From: Acidobacteriaceae bacterium
GTDB taxonomy: Bacteria > Acidobacteriota > Terriglobia > Bryobacterales > Bryobacteraceae
Assembly (NCBI GenBank): GCA_019240475.1
Contig: JAFAYI010000019.1
Location: forward strand, 1-64,000
Direction of reading: 5' to 3'
DNA length: 64,000 nt
This document shows, piece by piece, positions 25,336 through 33,468 of the stretch. The notes under the pieces are model-generated. The model had not been told where the DNA came from. It was given only the letters and a program-made list of their open reading frames with translations, and did no database searches. The first letter of the stretch is position 1, and every line of letters starts with the position of its first letter. The position numbers and the translations under genes were made by a program.

Positions 25336-25843
25336 TCTGGTACTTGAAAAGCTTGATCTCTTACTCACGGAAGCCGCTCTCTTGCAGGCTTCCGGACCAC
25401 ACTTCAGGATCGTCCATCGTTTTCGCAAAGCGGGTATCCTTTGCGGCTCGGGGGAGGAAATAGCGTGCGTGCATCTCATGCATCGCTCGCGCGAGCACGT
25501 CGTGCCGCTCTCGCTCACCTTACGAGTCCTTTTCGATTATCTGGCGAAGCATCCGCGTTGGCCCCAGAACGCATCACAGATCGCGGCTGGAATCGCAGCA
25601 GATCCGTTTTATCGAAAACATGGTGCGAATGCGGGATCACAGGCGAAGCTTACGCGCAGCGTGAGCCGGTCGGGAGTCAAGGAGTTGATCAAGCGCATCC
25701 GGCGCGCACTCGACCTCGTCTGTCGGGAAGCTTCGCTATGCCTGAACCCAGAGGATGTTCTGTGCGCAGAGAAAACGGTCATGAACGAAGTGGGATACCG
25801 ATTGAAAGCGAACTGCCAATGGATTCACGTCGATCTTGCTTAA
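25319..25843 (+). CDS. Winged-helix output domain (C-terminal half of a split response regulator)
   Basis: ATG 25319 overlaps the receiver ORF by 17 nt, giving 174 residues. The first helix (DDLVLEKLDLLLTEAALL) is what alpha5 of the upstream receiver should be. The C-terminal half follows an OmpR-type winged helix: PLSLTLRVLFDYLAKHPR, then VKELIKRIRRALDLVC, ending with a VGYRLKAN wing. If expressed alone by coupling, it would be a stand-alone DNA-binding protein. It may bind the intergenic region shared with the divergent TPR regulator. Confidence 0.65.
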   Translation: MFSTDDLVLEKLDLLLTEAALLQASGPHFRIVHRFRKAGILCGSGEEIACVHLMHRSREHVVPLSLTLRVLFDYLAKHPRWPQNASQIAAGIAADPFYRKHGANAGSQAKLTRSVSRSGVKELIKRIRRALDLVCREASLCLNPEDVLCAEKTVMNEVGYRLKANCQWIHVDLA

Positions 25844-25960
25844 TACCGGAGTGCGAGGCGCATCAGCCGTTCAGCTGCTTGGATGGCTCCTCTAACATGA
25901 CCGGCGGCCTCATTCGGTCCTAACGCCGGATAGAGGAGCCGTCAAAGCAGCCGCACGAAT

Positions 25961-26539
25961 TTACTGCGGCATCGAGCCTTTTCCCCGCGCGGAACTGTCA
26001 AAGGCCACCTTTGTCGCCACGGCATCGAATACCGCGCTGTGATAGTTTTCCGGGTCCCAAAGGCGTCGCCTCGGCGGGAGCATCGGTCGGAGTACGGCGA
26101 ATTGATCAGCGAGCCACGAGGCAATCGCATGCTTCGTCTCGAGGTACCGTGCATCGTAGAACCGTTGAACGTCGTTTCTGCTCAGTAATTCGAAGGTGAT
26201 CCCTCGTTCGTCGGCCGCTTGCCGCAGCTTCTTCATCGCCTTGTTCGTTGCTTCAGATGGCCCCTTTGGAGAATTCCGGGGTTCTCGCGAAACGATCAGG
26301 GACGGAGCGTAGAGGTCAAGGAGAGACTCAAACTTTTTCGCTGCGGCATCGGCACCCGTTCTCCGCGTGGTATAGCTTCGAGCCCCCCACTCGATCAGCG
26401 TTCGTCCCTCGAATATCGCGAACGCGAACCTCTTCGATCGCGGTTCCAGCGATATTTGCCGATTTGGGGCGGCACCGGACGGCCTTCCGTGCTTTTCTGA
26501 GGTATGGTCTATTGCATCGTGGATCGCTCCCGTAGCCAT
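25961..26539 (-). CDS. RuvC/RNase-H-fold protein paired with XRE regulator
   Basis: The 192-residue protein resembles a RuvC-like fold. The first strand ISLEPRSKRFAFAIFEG carries an acidic residue (Glu in place of Asp). A second strand PSLIVSREPRN comes before a helix, and the C-terminal helix ENYHSAVFDAVATKVAF supplies the last acidic residue. Such proteins are related to Holliday-junction resolvases and Tn-type integrase-like nucleases. Whether catalysis is retained is uncertain. The ATG overlaps the end of the XRE gene by 31 nt, so they are co-translated. Function unknown. Confidence 0.6.
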   Translation of the reverse strand: MATGAIHDAIDHTSEKHGRPSGAAPNRQISLEPRSKRFAFAIFEGRTLIEWGARSYTTRRTGADAAAKKFESLLDLYAPSLIVSREPRNSPKGPSEATNKAMKKLRQAADERGITFELLSRNDVQRFYDARYLETKHAIASWLADQFAVLRPMLPPRRRLWDPENYHSAVFDAVATKVAFDSSARGKGSMPQ

Positions 26540-26856
26540 TTCAATTTGTGACCGGCCATCCGCCCGAGTGGTTGCTTCGCTGTCTGGCGCTCAACGACGG
26601 CTCTCAGTTCAGCGAAGTTCAACGCGACTGCGGCGGTGGCGATCGAATGAACTTCCTTGAAAAGCTGTGCCACCGGAACCTCAAAAACGACTTCGTACGC
26701 GAGGGCTATGGTCAGCGGTGGAATCGTCTTCGCTAGCTCATGGCGAGAGACTTGCCATTCGTTTTTATAGCCCACGAGCAGCGCCAGTTCCCGTTGCGAC
26801 AGACCGCGCGTTCGGCGGTGCGCTCTTAGATAGTTCCCCACTATCTTCTTGCTCAT
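26509..26856 (-). CDS. XRE-family HTH protein
   Basis: The 115-residue protein opens with a helix-turn-helix: NYLRAHRRTRGLSQRELALL, then WQVSRHELAKTIPPLTIALA, then EVPVAQLF. A helical C-terminus has a basic end. It overlaps the RuvC-like gene downstream and is divergent from the serine recombinase locus. It may regulate that promoter region, which contains the second copy of the 24-bp motif 75 bp upstream. Confidence 0.75.
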   Translation of the reverse strand: MSKKIVGNYLRAHRRTRGLSQRELALLVGYKNEWQVSRHELAKTIPPLTIALAYEVVFEVPVAQLFKEVHSIATAAVALNFAELRAVVERQTAKQPLGRMAGHKLKWLRERSTMQ

Positions 26857-27325
26857 GTTGAGATGATTCGCATGTATTTACGACCTTTGTCCTCTTAGCT
26901 TACTGAGCAGTAGCAATCGGCGCTAAGAATGCTATCTTGCGTGGCGTGCAAGTCGCACTCGCAAGGATCGATTGAGAATTACAGCAATCTCGACTTTGCG
27001 CCAGACACGTGTCGCTGCGAGCCAGCCACGTGCCGCCGAGACCGCGTCGGGCGTTTTCTTACTTTTCGCGAACGCGCTTTCAGGCGGCGGCAAAGGAAGC
27101 TCCTCAGGCTATTGCCCGCGAGATCGACCACGAGATTCCGAACCCAATCGATCATCGCACTGGTAACTATGTGCAGCAGTTCCATGCGAGAGATGATGCG
27201 CCGCGCTGCGAGACAGAGGAAGATTGGCGGCTAAGCGCGGCAAGCTCCGTCTGCACTCCGCACCTGCTGGCGAGCTTGTCCGCCTATCTTCCTCTAACCC
27301 GCTCCCTTCGGCAGACTGATGCGAT
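26857..27325. other. Leader region of the serine-recombinase locus
   Basis: About 470 bp lie between the divergent XRE gene and the recombinase accessory ORF. They hold the second copy of the 24-bp motif (26931-26954). I see no supported gene. Several overlapping motif-less frames are open on the plus strand, as expected for chance in GC-rich DNA. Confidence 0.45.
26931..26954 (+). repeat. 24-bp motif, copy 2 (upstream of serine recombinase locus)
   Basis: It begins gctatcttgcgtg and matches 20773-20796 at 21 of 24 positions. It contains an inverted repeat, cttgc and gcaag separated by 7 nt, that is imperfect in the other copy. Confidence 0.6.
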
Positions 27326-27532
27326 ATGAGTTCGCGACAAAACCGAAAGCCGCCACCCATCCGAGTGTCTTGGGAAGTTACAATCCAACCGAATTCAGAC
27401 GCGATCAATCGCGCCTACGCAATGATTTTCCGGAGACGCGCACCGGAACCAGAGCACCTCGCATCTCTGCCGACGTCTCGATTGACAAATCCCGAGCAAG
27501 AGGTAGAGTCCGAATGCAAGACTCCGCACTAG
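27326..27532 (+). CDS. Small accessory ORF upstream of the serine recombinase
   Basis: The 68-residue product begins with a polar stretch, then IRVSWEVTIQPNSDAINRAY, then an Arg-rich helix and a disordered tail. It ends 9 nt before the recombinase ATG, suggesting translational coupling. Its position just before a large serine recombinase suggests an accessory role, but no family is recognised. Confidence 0.55.
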   Translation: MSSRQNRKPPPIRVSWEVTIQPNSDAINRAYAMIFRRRAPEPEHLASLPTSRLTNPEQEVESECKTPH

Positions 27533-27541
27533 CCCGTACTC

Positions 27542-29236
27542 ATGGCTCAAGACCAAGCAAAACAAATTCGGGCGGCTCTCTACGCGAGGGTGTCGACTGA
27601 AGAGCAGAAAGAAGGGCAGACGATCGATTCTCAGATCGCCGAGCTCGAACGGTTTGCGTCCGAGCGCGGCTACATGGTGTCGGCCGTGTACAAGGATGAC
27701 GGCTGGAGTGGCGGCGTATTGGCGAGACCCCAACTGGACCTCCTGCGCGACCATGCGGCCGCTGGCGCATTTGACGCCGTGCTCATCAACGATGTGGACC
27801 GCCTCGCGCGGGACGTGACCCATTTGGGAATCATCAAGCGAGATCTCGAACGAAAGGGCATACAACTCATCTTTCGAAAGCTGCCTGCGGAGAACAGTCC
27901 AACGCACAACTTGATGATCAACGTGCTCGGTAGTTTTGCCGAGTTCGAACGCGAGATGATCGCCGACCGCACCCGGCGCGGTCGGCTCCACAAGATTGAA
28001 GTGCGCGGCAAGTACCTCGGGTCGATTACGTCCTATGGGTATCGATATATTCCCGCAGCCCAGAGTGCCACTAAGGAGGGCGCCCTTGAGATCGAGCCCG
28101 CCGAGGCCGCTGTTGTTCGACAGATGTTCGAGTTGGTTGATCGGGAAGGACTGTCGGCGCACCGGGTGGTCGAAAGACTAAACCGTTTGAAGATTCGTGC
28201 CCGGAAAGGCTCCCGGTGGGCTAAATCGAGCGTGTTAAAGGTCCTTCACAACGAGATGTATGTCGGCGTGTGGTACTACAACAAGCTGCAATCGTTTGAG
28301 CCAGAGCACGGGCACAACCAACAGACATATCGGCGTCGAATCAAGAGCGCCATGCGTTTGCGGGACCGCGCCGAATGGATTCCACTGCAGCTTCCCACTT
28401 CGCTTCACATCGTAGATCGCGACCAATGGAAACGGGTTCAAGACCAACTTCGTCGGAACATCGCCTTCTCGCCGCGCCATGAGAAGCACTCGTATCTGTT
28501 GAAGGGCCTGGTCTCGTGCGCCGCTTGCGGTTCACGATACGTAGGAGAGCCGTCGCACGGAAGGTTTTCATATCGATGCGCCGCCCGCTGTAAGCGCTGT
28601 CCGTTGGTGAGCGAAAGAATTTTGGACCAAGCCGTCTGGGATGAAGTCGAACGAGCGATTCTCGATCCGGAGTTAATTGCAGATCAGATCACAAAGTTGA
28701 ATCAGCAGGATGAAAAGGCAAGTTCTGATCTTTCAGCAGAACTTCGGGATACAGCAAACGAGCTTGCCCAATTAGAGAAGGAGGAAAGCCGACTTATGAA
28801 AGCATATCGTCTGAGCGTCATTACGCCCGCCCAACTCGGCTCCGAACTGGAAAAGCTCGGCACCCGAAAACGATCGTTACAAGCGCGGGACGATCAACTC
28901 GCGAATAACCGACCAGCGGCTGAGCCTGACGTAAGAAGGTCAGTTGCATCGTACTGTCAGCAAGCCGCAGAAACACTCCATCAATTCACTCCGGGAGAAC
29001 GGCAGCAGTTTCTCCGCACGCTGATTAAAGCTATTGTCTTTGACGGGGCAGAGGCCCGAATCCGGGCAGAAATTCCGCAAGATCATGGCCTCAAGTGGCC
29101 GGATCGTTCCAATGGCAATCTAGAATCGCATGCTCCCGGACGAATTGCGAGCAAGGATGTACAGCAACATGGTCGCAATCCGTCGGTTCCTCTGACATTT
29201 AGCCTTATCGCAAGACTCCCGCTACCTCGGCACTAG
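27542..29236 (+). CDS. Large serine recombinase
   Basis: The 564-residue protein has the resolvase catalytic domain (about 9-150): YARVSTEEQ with nucleophile S18, GWSGGVLARPQLDLL, NDVDRLARD and the FERE-type helix. A recombinase domain follows (about 170-290), then a zinc ribbon (CAACGSRYVGE ... CAARCKRC, about 333-360) and a long coiled coil (about 395-470). This is the architecture of phage-type integrases of the large serine family, able to join attP and attB. The C-terminal 50 residues are atypical and may be out of the conserved region. The att sites were not identified. Confidence 0.9.
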   Translation: MAQDQAKQIRAALYARVSTEEQKEGQTIDSQIAELERFASERGYMVSAVYKDDGWSGGVLARPQLDLLRDHAAAGAFDAVLINDVDRLARDVTHLGIIKRDLERKGIQLIFRKLPAENSPTHNLMINVLGSFAEFEREMIADRTRRGRLHKIEVRGKYLGSITSYGYRYIPAAQSATKEGALEIEPAEAAVVRQMFELVDREGLSAHRVVERLNRLKIRARKGSRWAKSSVLKVLHNEMYVGVWYYNKLQSFEPEHGHNQQTYRRRIKSAMRLRDRAEWIPLQLPTSLHIVDRDQWKRVQDQLRRNIAFSPRHEKHSYLLKGLVSCAACGSRYVGEPSHGRFSYRCAARCKRCPLVSERILDQAVWDEVERAILDPELIADQITKLNQQDEKASSDLSAELRDTANELAQLEKEESRLMKAYRLSVITPAQLGSELEKLGTRKRSLQARDDQLANNRPAAEPDVRRSVASYCQQAAETLHQFTPGERQQFLRTLIKAIVFDGAEARIRAEIPQDHGLKWPDRSNGNLESHAPGRIASKDVQQHGRNPSVPLTFSLIARLPLPRH

Positions 29237-29528
29237 ACGTAAAAGACAGATTAGGCCATCCACTTGAAAAGATACTCAGCCCTGCTTGGGTCAGTTGTTC
29301 AGAATGATAAGGATGTCCACCGATGCGACTACTCCGAGCAACGAAAGAATTTCTTGCGCCAGGCCTCCATAGCCCGTGTACGCTGTTGATCTCGATGAAT
29401 TCGGCATCACAATAGATTTCAAATTCCGATTGCAGCATCCGCAGCAGAGCAGGTAGGTTGAAGAAATATGCATCGCGCCCACAGGGCAAGACCGATTCGC
29501 GAGCCCCTTTTCGCGATGTGAAGGTCAA
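29205..29528 (-). CDS. Possible hypothetical protein
   Basis: This 107-codon frame contains YFFNLPALLRMLQSEFEIYC, which looks protein-like, but it has no recognised motif or clear ribosome-binding site. It overlaps the 3' end of the serine recombinase by 32 nt. It is included because it fills most of an otherwise empty 460-bp gap. Confidence 0.28.
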   Translation of the reverse strand: MTFTSRKGARESVLPCGRDAYFFNLPALLRMLQSEFEIYCDAEFIEINSVHGLWRPGARNSFVARSSRIGGHPYHSEQLTQAGLSIFSSGWPNLSFTSSAEVAGVLR

Positions 29529-29699
29529 TGCGAGGGAAATTTAATCTCACAGGGATGTAACCAATTGGCCAAATTGCACATTTGACTTAGGCCTTCTTTC
29601 TATGCGGTAATCTGAAGGCGTCTCGGAGCGTGAATCCAGGCTGAGATTGAAAGATGAGTGCAGCCCTCCGCAGAGATCCCTGGTCAGGAGGAGTCGAAC

Positions 29700-32417
29700 A
29701 TGCAGGTGGAACAACTTGTCGATCGCGGCCTTCCCGAGTTCGCAGTGGAGGAACTTGCAAGCCGTGGCATCACCTCCCTGGAGCCGCTTCAGAAAGACGC
29801 CATAAAGGCCGGTCTTTTCGAGGGCCAAAATCTTGTCATCATGGCTCCAACTTCGTCTGGAAAAACTCTGGTGGCGGAAATGGCGGCACTCTATCACGCT
29901 ACGCATCGCTCAGGCTCGGTCATGGTGACATCGCTAAAGGCGTTAGCATATGAGAAATACCTGACTTTTCGCGAAAGCTACTCACGCGCCAGCCAATTTC
30001 ATTTCCACACCAGCATCGCTACAGGAGATGAAGTAACGGACGAGGTCGCATCAGACCATGTCAGCTTCACAGTTGCCACATATGAAAAGTGGTACTACAC
30101 ATTGGTAGAACGCCCGCGCTCTATTCAAAACAAATCCCTTTTGATAGTCGATGAGCTTCAAATGTTAGGTGATCCTAACCGGGGCGACAAGCTCGAAGCA
30201 CTTATTACGTTTGTTCGTATGAAAGAGCCTGATACACAAATTATCGGCCTCTCAGCCACTTTCCCCAATGCGCTGGAGGTTGCGAACTGGTTGGGCGCCA
30301 AGCTTGTCAGTGTCGCAGGAAGGCTCGTTCCGCTTACTGAAGAAATCTGGACGGGTTCGAGCGTCATTTCAATTGACCGTGACCGGACAAAGTCTTTGTC
30401 CGTGCGGGCGCGTAACTGCCCGAATCCAAGTACTCAGACAGTGTTGCAACGTATCGAAGCCGAAGCTGGGTATCCGGCAATTGCCTTTTGTATAACCAAA
30501 GAAGATGCCGAACGCCTAGCGACTCAACTTTCGGCTGCGCGTTCGCCGAGACCGGACTGCGAGATGTTGGTTAATGACCTTGATGAAGTGGCGGAATCAA
30601 ATCCAACGATTCGCCAACTTCGACAGATGTTACCGAAAGGTATCGCCTTTCACAATGCAAATCTTGATCACGATGAAAGGCGCCTCGTGGAAGCAGCCTT
30701 CCGCGAGAGAAAACTTGATGTTCTGTGTGCAACGCCCACGCTGAGCGCAGGGGTCAATCTTCCTGTAAAGACAGTAATATTTGACAGTTGTTTTCGTAGC
30801 TGGGCTCAGGAATACATCAGCGCGACGGAATACCTCAACATGGCCGGGCGCGCAGGCCGACGAGGTTTTCAGGAATCGGGACGTAGCATTCTGGTGGCGC
30901 GCAGCAGTGCTGAAATAGAGCGCTTCAAACAATATCTCTTGGGCGGCGGCGAGCATGTGCGCAGTGCTCTAATAGGCGGCAATTTGGACCGAGTAGTACT
31001 GCAGGCAGTCGCCGGACGTATCGCTGGTTCAAGAGCGGATGTCAGCACGTTCTTTGCCTCGTCATTTCATGGCTTTCAACAAGCTCTTCCCGCGGTAGAG
31101 ACACAGGCTCGCATGACTGCTGCAATCGAAAGGCTCAAGTCAGACGGGCTGCTTGAGGAGGGCGCCCAAGGCCGGTTATCGGTTACTCGCCTGGGTGCAC
31201 GGGTTGCTTCAACGGGCGTATTGCCCCACACAGGTGCACTGCTCTTCGCGCGATTGAGGTCCGCAAGTGCAACATTTGGTACAGGCCGAACGGAGCAACT
31301 AGAGCGCCAAGTGCTGTTGTTAGCGACTGTATGCCCTGATCTAGCACCATCAATCGACGAAACGGCGCTGGTTTTCATGCACAAGAGAGACAACATTACG
31401 AAGCTGAGGTCTGCTCTGGACGACTTCTCAGGACTGGCAGATTTGTCTGAGGCCGAAAACCTGGATCGTTCTTTGCTGTCCGCGCTCATCGCTTACCGGT
31501 ACATCTCGATGGATTCCTTCGCACAGCTGCATGAACTCGGCGGCTATGCAAATTCCGCGAACGTCAGGCGAGTCGCGAACCTATGTTGCTGGATGTTGCA
31601 AACGGCTGCTCGGTTGGAGGATGCGCGAGGGGACTTATCGAATAGTAACTTTCGTCGCTGGCTGTTCCGAATGGCGCAGCGGCTTCAATTTGGAGCCAGT
31701 GACGCGGCTATAGATCTGCTTGTCATCGCGCGCTTCGGGGATGTCCGTGGCCTGGGCCGGTCTCGTGCGGAACGACTGGCGCAAGCGGGCTTCAATGACT
31801 TGAACGCGCTGTTATCTGCCGATCCAAAGGACATCGTCAGGCACGTTGATTCTTATGCCCGGGTCACTTCAATTCGCGAAGCGGTTGTAGACTATCTCGG
31901 CGATCTATCGCGGCATAATTTGGTTGGACACGCGAACCGGGCTGTGGCGCTGGGCAGAGATGCACGGCTGATAAACGATTTTTATGATGCCACTGATCTC
32001 GCTTTTAACCGTGCAGCTCTAGCAATTTTACAAACTGTGTATCCCAATGCCAGGCAACAAGATGTTGGTGGTGACTCTGAGCCGGATTTAGCGATACCGA
32101 TACCGAGCGGACTGGTGGTAATCGAATGCAAGGCGAAGCGTGCGGCAGAGGGAATAATCGGCCTAAATGACGCATTTGCCGTGGTGAGCAAATCTGCACA
32201 CCTTAACCCTATTTCGAGAATCACCCTTGGTAAACCGGTATTCGAAAGGCTGGCAACTGAACGCGCATCGAGTGGTGGAATTTTGCTGCTTACACACATC
32301 ACGCTATGCGAGGCGATCATTCGGGTGTGGGAAGGACGGCTCACGGCCGACAAATTGCTCCATGCCCTATGCAGATCCGGGGTGTTTGATCGAGATGACG
32401 TTGATGCCATCAATTGA
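29700..32417 (+). CDS. Ski2/Hel308-like DExH helicase fused to PD-(D/E)xK nuclease-like domain
   Basis: ATG 29700 follows GGAGGAG at 6 nt, giving 905 residues. Helicase motifs are APTSSGKT (49-56, Walker A), TSLKALAYEK (Ia), VDELQ (150-154, II), LSATFPN (III) and NMAGRAGRRG (VI). A winged-helix/ratchet region follows, with a helix-hairpin-helix-like VRGLGRSRAERLAQAGFNDL as in Hel308. The last 120 residues contain D796 (EPDLAI), E809 and K811 (ECKAK), a PD-(D/E)xK endonuclease core. Such helicase-nuclease fusions are frequent in anti-phage systems, and the island position beside a recombinase supports that inference. No partner gene is on the same strand. Confidence 0.75.
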   Translation: MQVEQLVDRGLPEFAVEELASRGITSLEPLQKDAIKAGLFEGQNLVIMAPTSSGKTLVAEMAALYHATHRSGSVMVTSLKALAYEKYLTFRESYSRASQFHFHTSIATGDEVTDEVASDHVSFTVATYEKWYYTLVERPRSIQNKSLLIVDELQMLGDPNRGDKLEALITFVRMKEPDTQIIGLSATFPNALEVANWLGAKLVSVAGRLVPLTEEIWTGSSVISIDRDRTKSLSVRARNCPNPSTQTVLQRIEAEAGYPAIAFCITKEDAERLATQLSAARSPRPDCEMLVNDLDEVAESNPTIRQLRQMLPKGIAFHNANLDHDERRLVEAAFRERKLDVLCATPTLSAGVNLPVKTVIFDSCFRSWAQEYISATEYLNMAGRAGRRGFQESGRSILVARSSAEIERFKQYLLGGGEHVRSALIGGNLDRVVLQAVAGRIAGSRADVSTFFASSFHGFQQALPAVETQARMTAAIERLKSDGLLEEGAQGRLSVTRLGARVASTGVLPHTGALLFARLRSASATFGTGRTEQLERQVLLLATVCPDLAPSIDETALVFMHKRDNITKLRSALDDFSGLADLSEAENLDRSLLSALIAYRYISMDSFAQLHELGGYANSANVRRVANLCCWMLQTAARLEDARGDLSNSNFRRWLFRMAQRLQFGASDAAIDLLVIARFGDVRGLGRSRAERLAQAGFNDLNALLSADPKDIVRHVDSYARVTSIREAVVDYLGDLSRHNLVGHANRAVALGRDARLINDFYDATDLAFNRAALAILQTVYPNARQQDVGGDSEPDLAIPIPSGLVVIECKAKRAAEGIIGLNDAFAVVSKSAHLNPISRITLGKPVFERLATERASSGGILLLTHITLCEAIIRVWEGRLTADKLLHALCRSGVFDRDDVDAIN

Positions 32418-32464
32418 GTGCAATTTGGCATGGCGTCAGTAAGACCGTGGCGGCTATTGGACAG

Positions 32465-32941
32465 TTAGAAGGGCACATCGTCATCATTGAAATCCCAGTC
32501 GTTGACTGACGCGGCCCGTGGGCGAGCGTCTGGCCCTTGGCGAGGTGCGGGAATCATTATGAGGCTATCTGGTCTGTCGTCAGGGATGTTCGTGGAATTC
32601 TCCAAAAGCTCGTCGCGAACTTGGGCGAGACGCACCTGGGCAACGTGCTGCCCGTCTGCATCTGGATGATGCAGCTTGCTGGCTTGTTGGAATCCTCTTT
32701 TGATGATGAGTTGTGCGAGTTCACGCCGCGATGGGACGTGAGCTTCTTGCGCCGCGCCACCTCGACGGCGGTCAATTTCTGCGTGAATCGCCAGGGTAAT
32801 AACCAGGTCATCGTATTCGGGCGAATAGTCATCCGGTAGCACAAGCGGATATCGGGCTGCAAGCTGCTCCAACATATCCATCGGGAGTTCTTTCACGCGG
32901 TAATCTTCGAAATCGCCATAACCAACAATAATCAGCGGCAT
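32465..32941 (-). CDS. J-domain (DnaJ-like) protein with DUF3820-like N-terminus
   Basis: Of the 158 residues, the N-terminal 60 (YGDFEDYRVKELPMDMLEQL, then a helix with EIDRRRGG) resemble a DUF3820-type 'KxxGxxLxxIPxxYLxWL' module. Residues of about 73-117 are J-domain-like: ELAQLIIKRGFQQASKLHHP completes the HPD tripeptide that stimulates Hsp70 ATPase, followed by a helix. The acidic C-terminus (NDDDVPF) is disordered. It converges on the helicase gene with a 47-nt gap. A role with the helicase is unproven. Confidence 0.6.
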   Translation of the reverse strand: MPLIIVGYGDFEDYRVKELPMDMLEQLAARYPLVLPDDYSPEYDDLVITLAIHAEIDRRRGGAAQEAHVPSRRELAQLIIKRGFQQASKLHHPDADGQHVAQVRLAQVRDELLENSTNIPDDRPDSLIMIPAPRQGPDARPRAASVNDWDFNDDDVPF

Positions 32942-33330
32942 ACGACAATCGACGAGCTTCGCTTAGTTCAGTTTAAGAGAAGGCCGCCCTTCAGTGTGGT
33001 GAAATATTTCCTCGAGAACGTCTTCGGCCTCCTTTTTCGCGGTCGATAGCCACAATGATTCTTGTAATTCCGTCAGCATAAACCTTTTCTGGCGGTGTGC
33101 TTGGGCGTCCTCGATACCAACGGTTTTGCCGCGGCGCTCAACACACCACCGTGGGCCGACAAATTAAAACACGCCCGCTTCGCAAGTGATCTGCTTTCAG
33201 TGTCGGATAAGGTCTGCGGCCCCGTACCGCCGCCCGAATGACATTGAGCGACGCGGCCCTGTCTACAATTTCATCTACAGTGCCGTACCGCCGTATTAAA
33301 GCAAGCTGCGCATGTAATTGAAAGAATTGG
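32942..33330. other. Island-edge intergenic region next to the tRNA 3' end
   Basis: It holds a possible gene remnant (32963-33079). The undecamer ccgtaccgccg occurs twice, near 33223 and 33283. No full gene. A copy of the tRNA 3' end (an att duplication) was searched for by eye here and in the rest of the window and not found. Confidence 0.4.
32963..33079 (-). pseudogene. Possible 3' gene remnant or micro-protein
   Basis: From ATG 33079 the frame gives 38 residues (ELQESLWLSTAKKEAEDVLE...), helical and charged. The same frame reads protein-like for 27 codons upstream (VERRGKTVGIEDAQAHRQKR) with no start codon before a TAA. It looks like the 3' end of a gene truncated by recombination near the tRNA. 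Confidence 0.3.
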
Positions 33331-33405
33331 TCGGGGCGAGTGGATTCGAACCACCGACCTCCTGGTCCCGAACCAGGCGCTCTAGCCAGGCTGAGCCACG
33401 CCCCG
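33331..33405 (-). tRNA. tRNA-Pro (anticodon CGG)
   Basis: The minus strand folds as a full cloverleaf. The acceptor is CGGGGCG/CGCCCCG with C1-G72 and discriminator A, as expected for bacterial tRNA-Pro. The anticodon stem CCTGG/CCAGG carries loop TTCGGGA (anticodon CGG), and the T-arm has loop TTCGAAT. There is no encoded CCA. It reads CCG codons. Its 3' end points at the accessory half of the window, the usual orientation for an integration target. Confidence 0.97.
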
Positions 33406-33468
33406 AACTCTCTTAGTATAAGCCGCTCTCGCTTCCGACGGCTCGCTCTCCCACCAGATCGGCCGCCT

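Noticed and set aside
1..33330. A second copy of the tRNA-Pro 3' end that would define island attachment sites
   Set aside because: Looked for gattcgaa-containing matches by eye and found none that extend; a systematic search was not possible.
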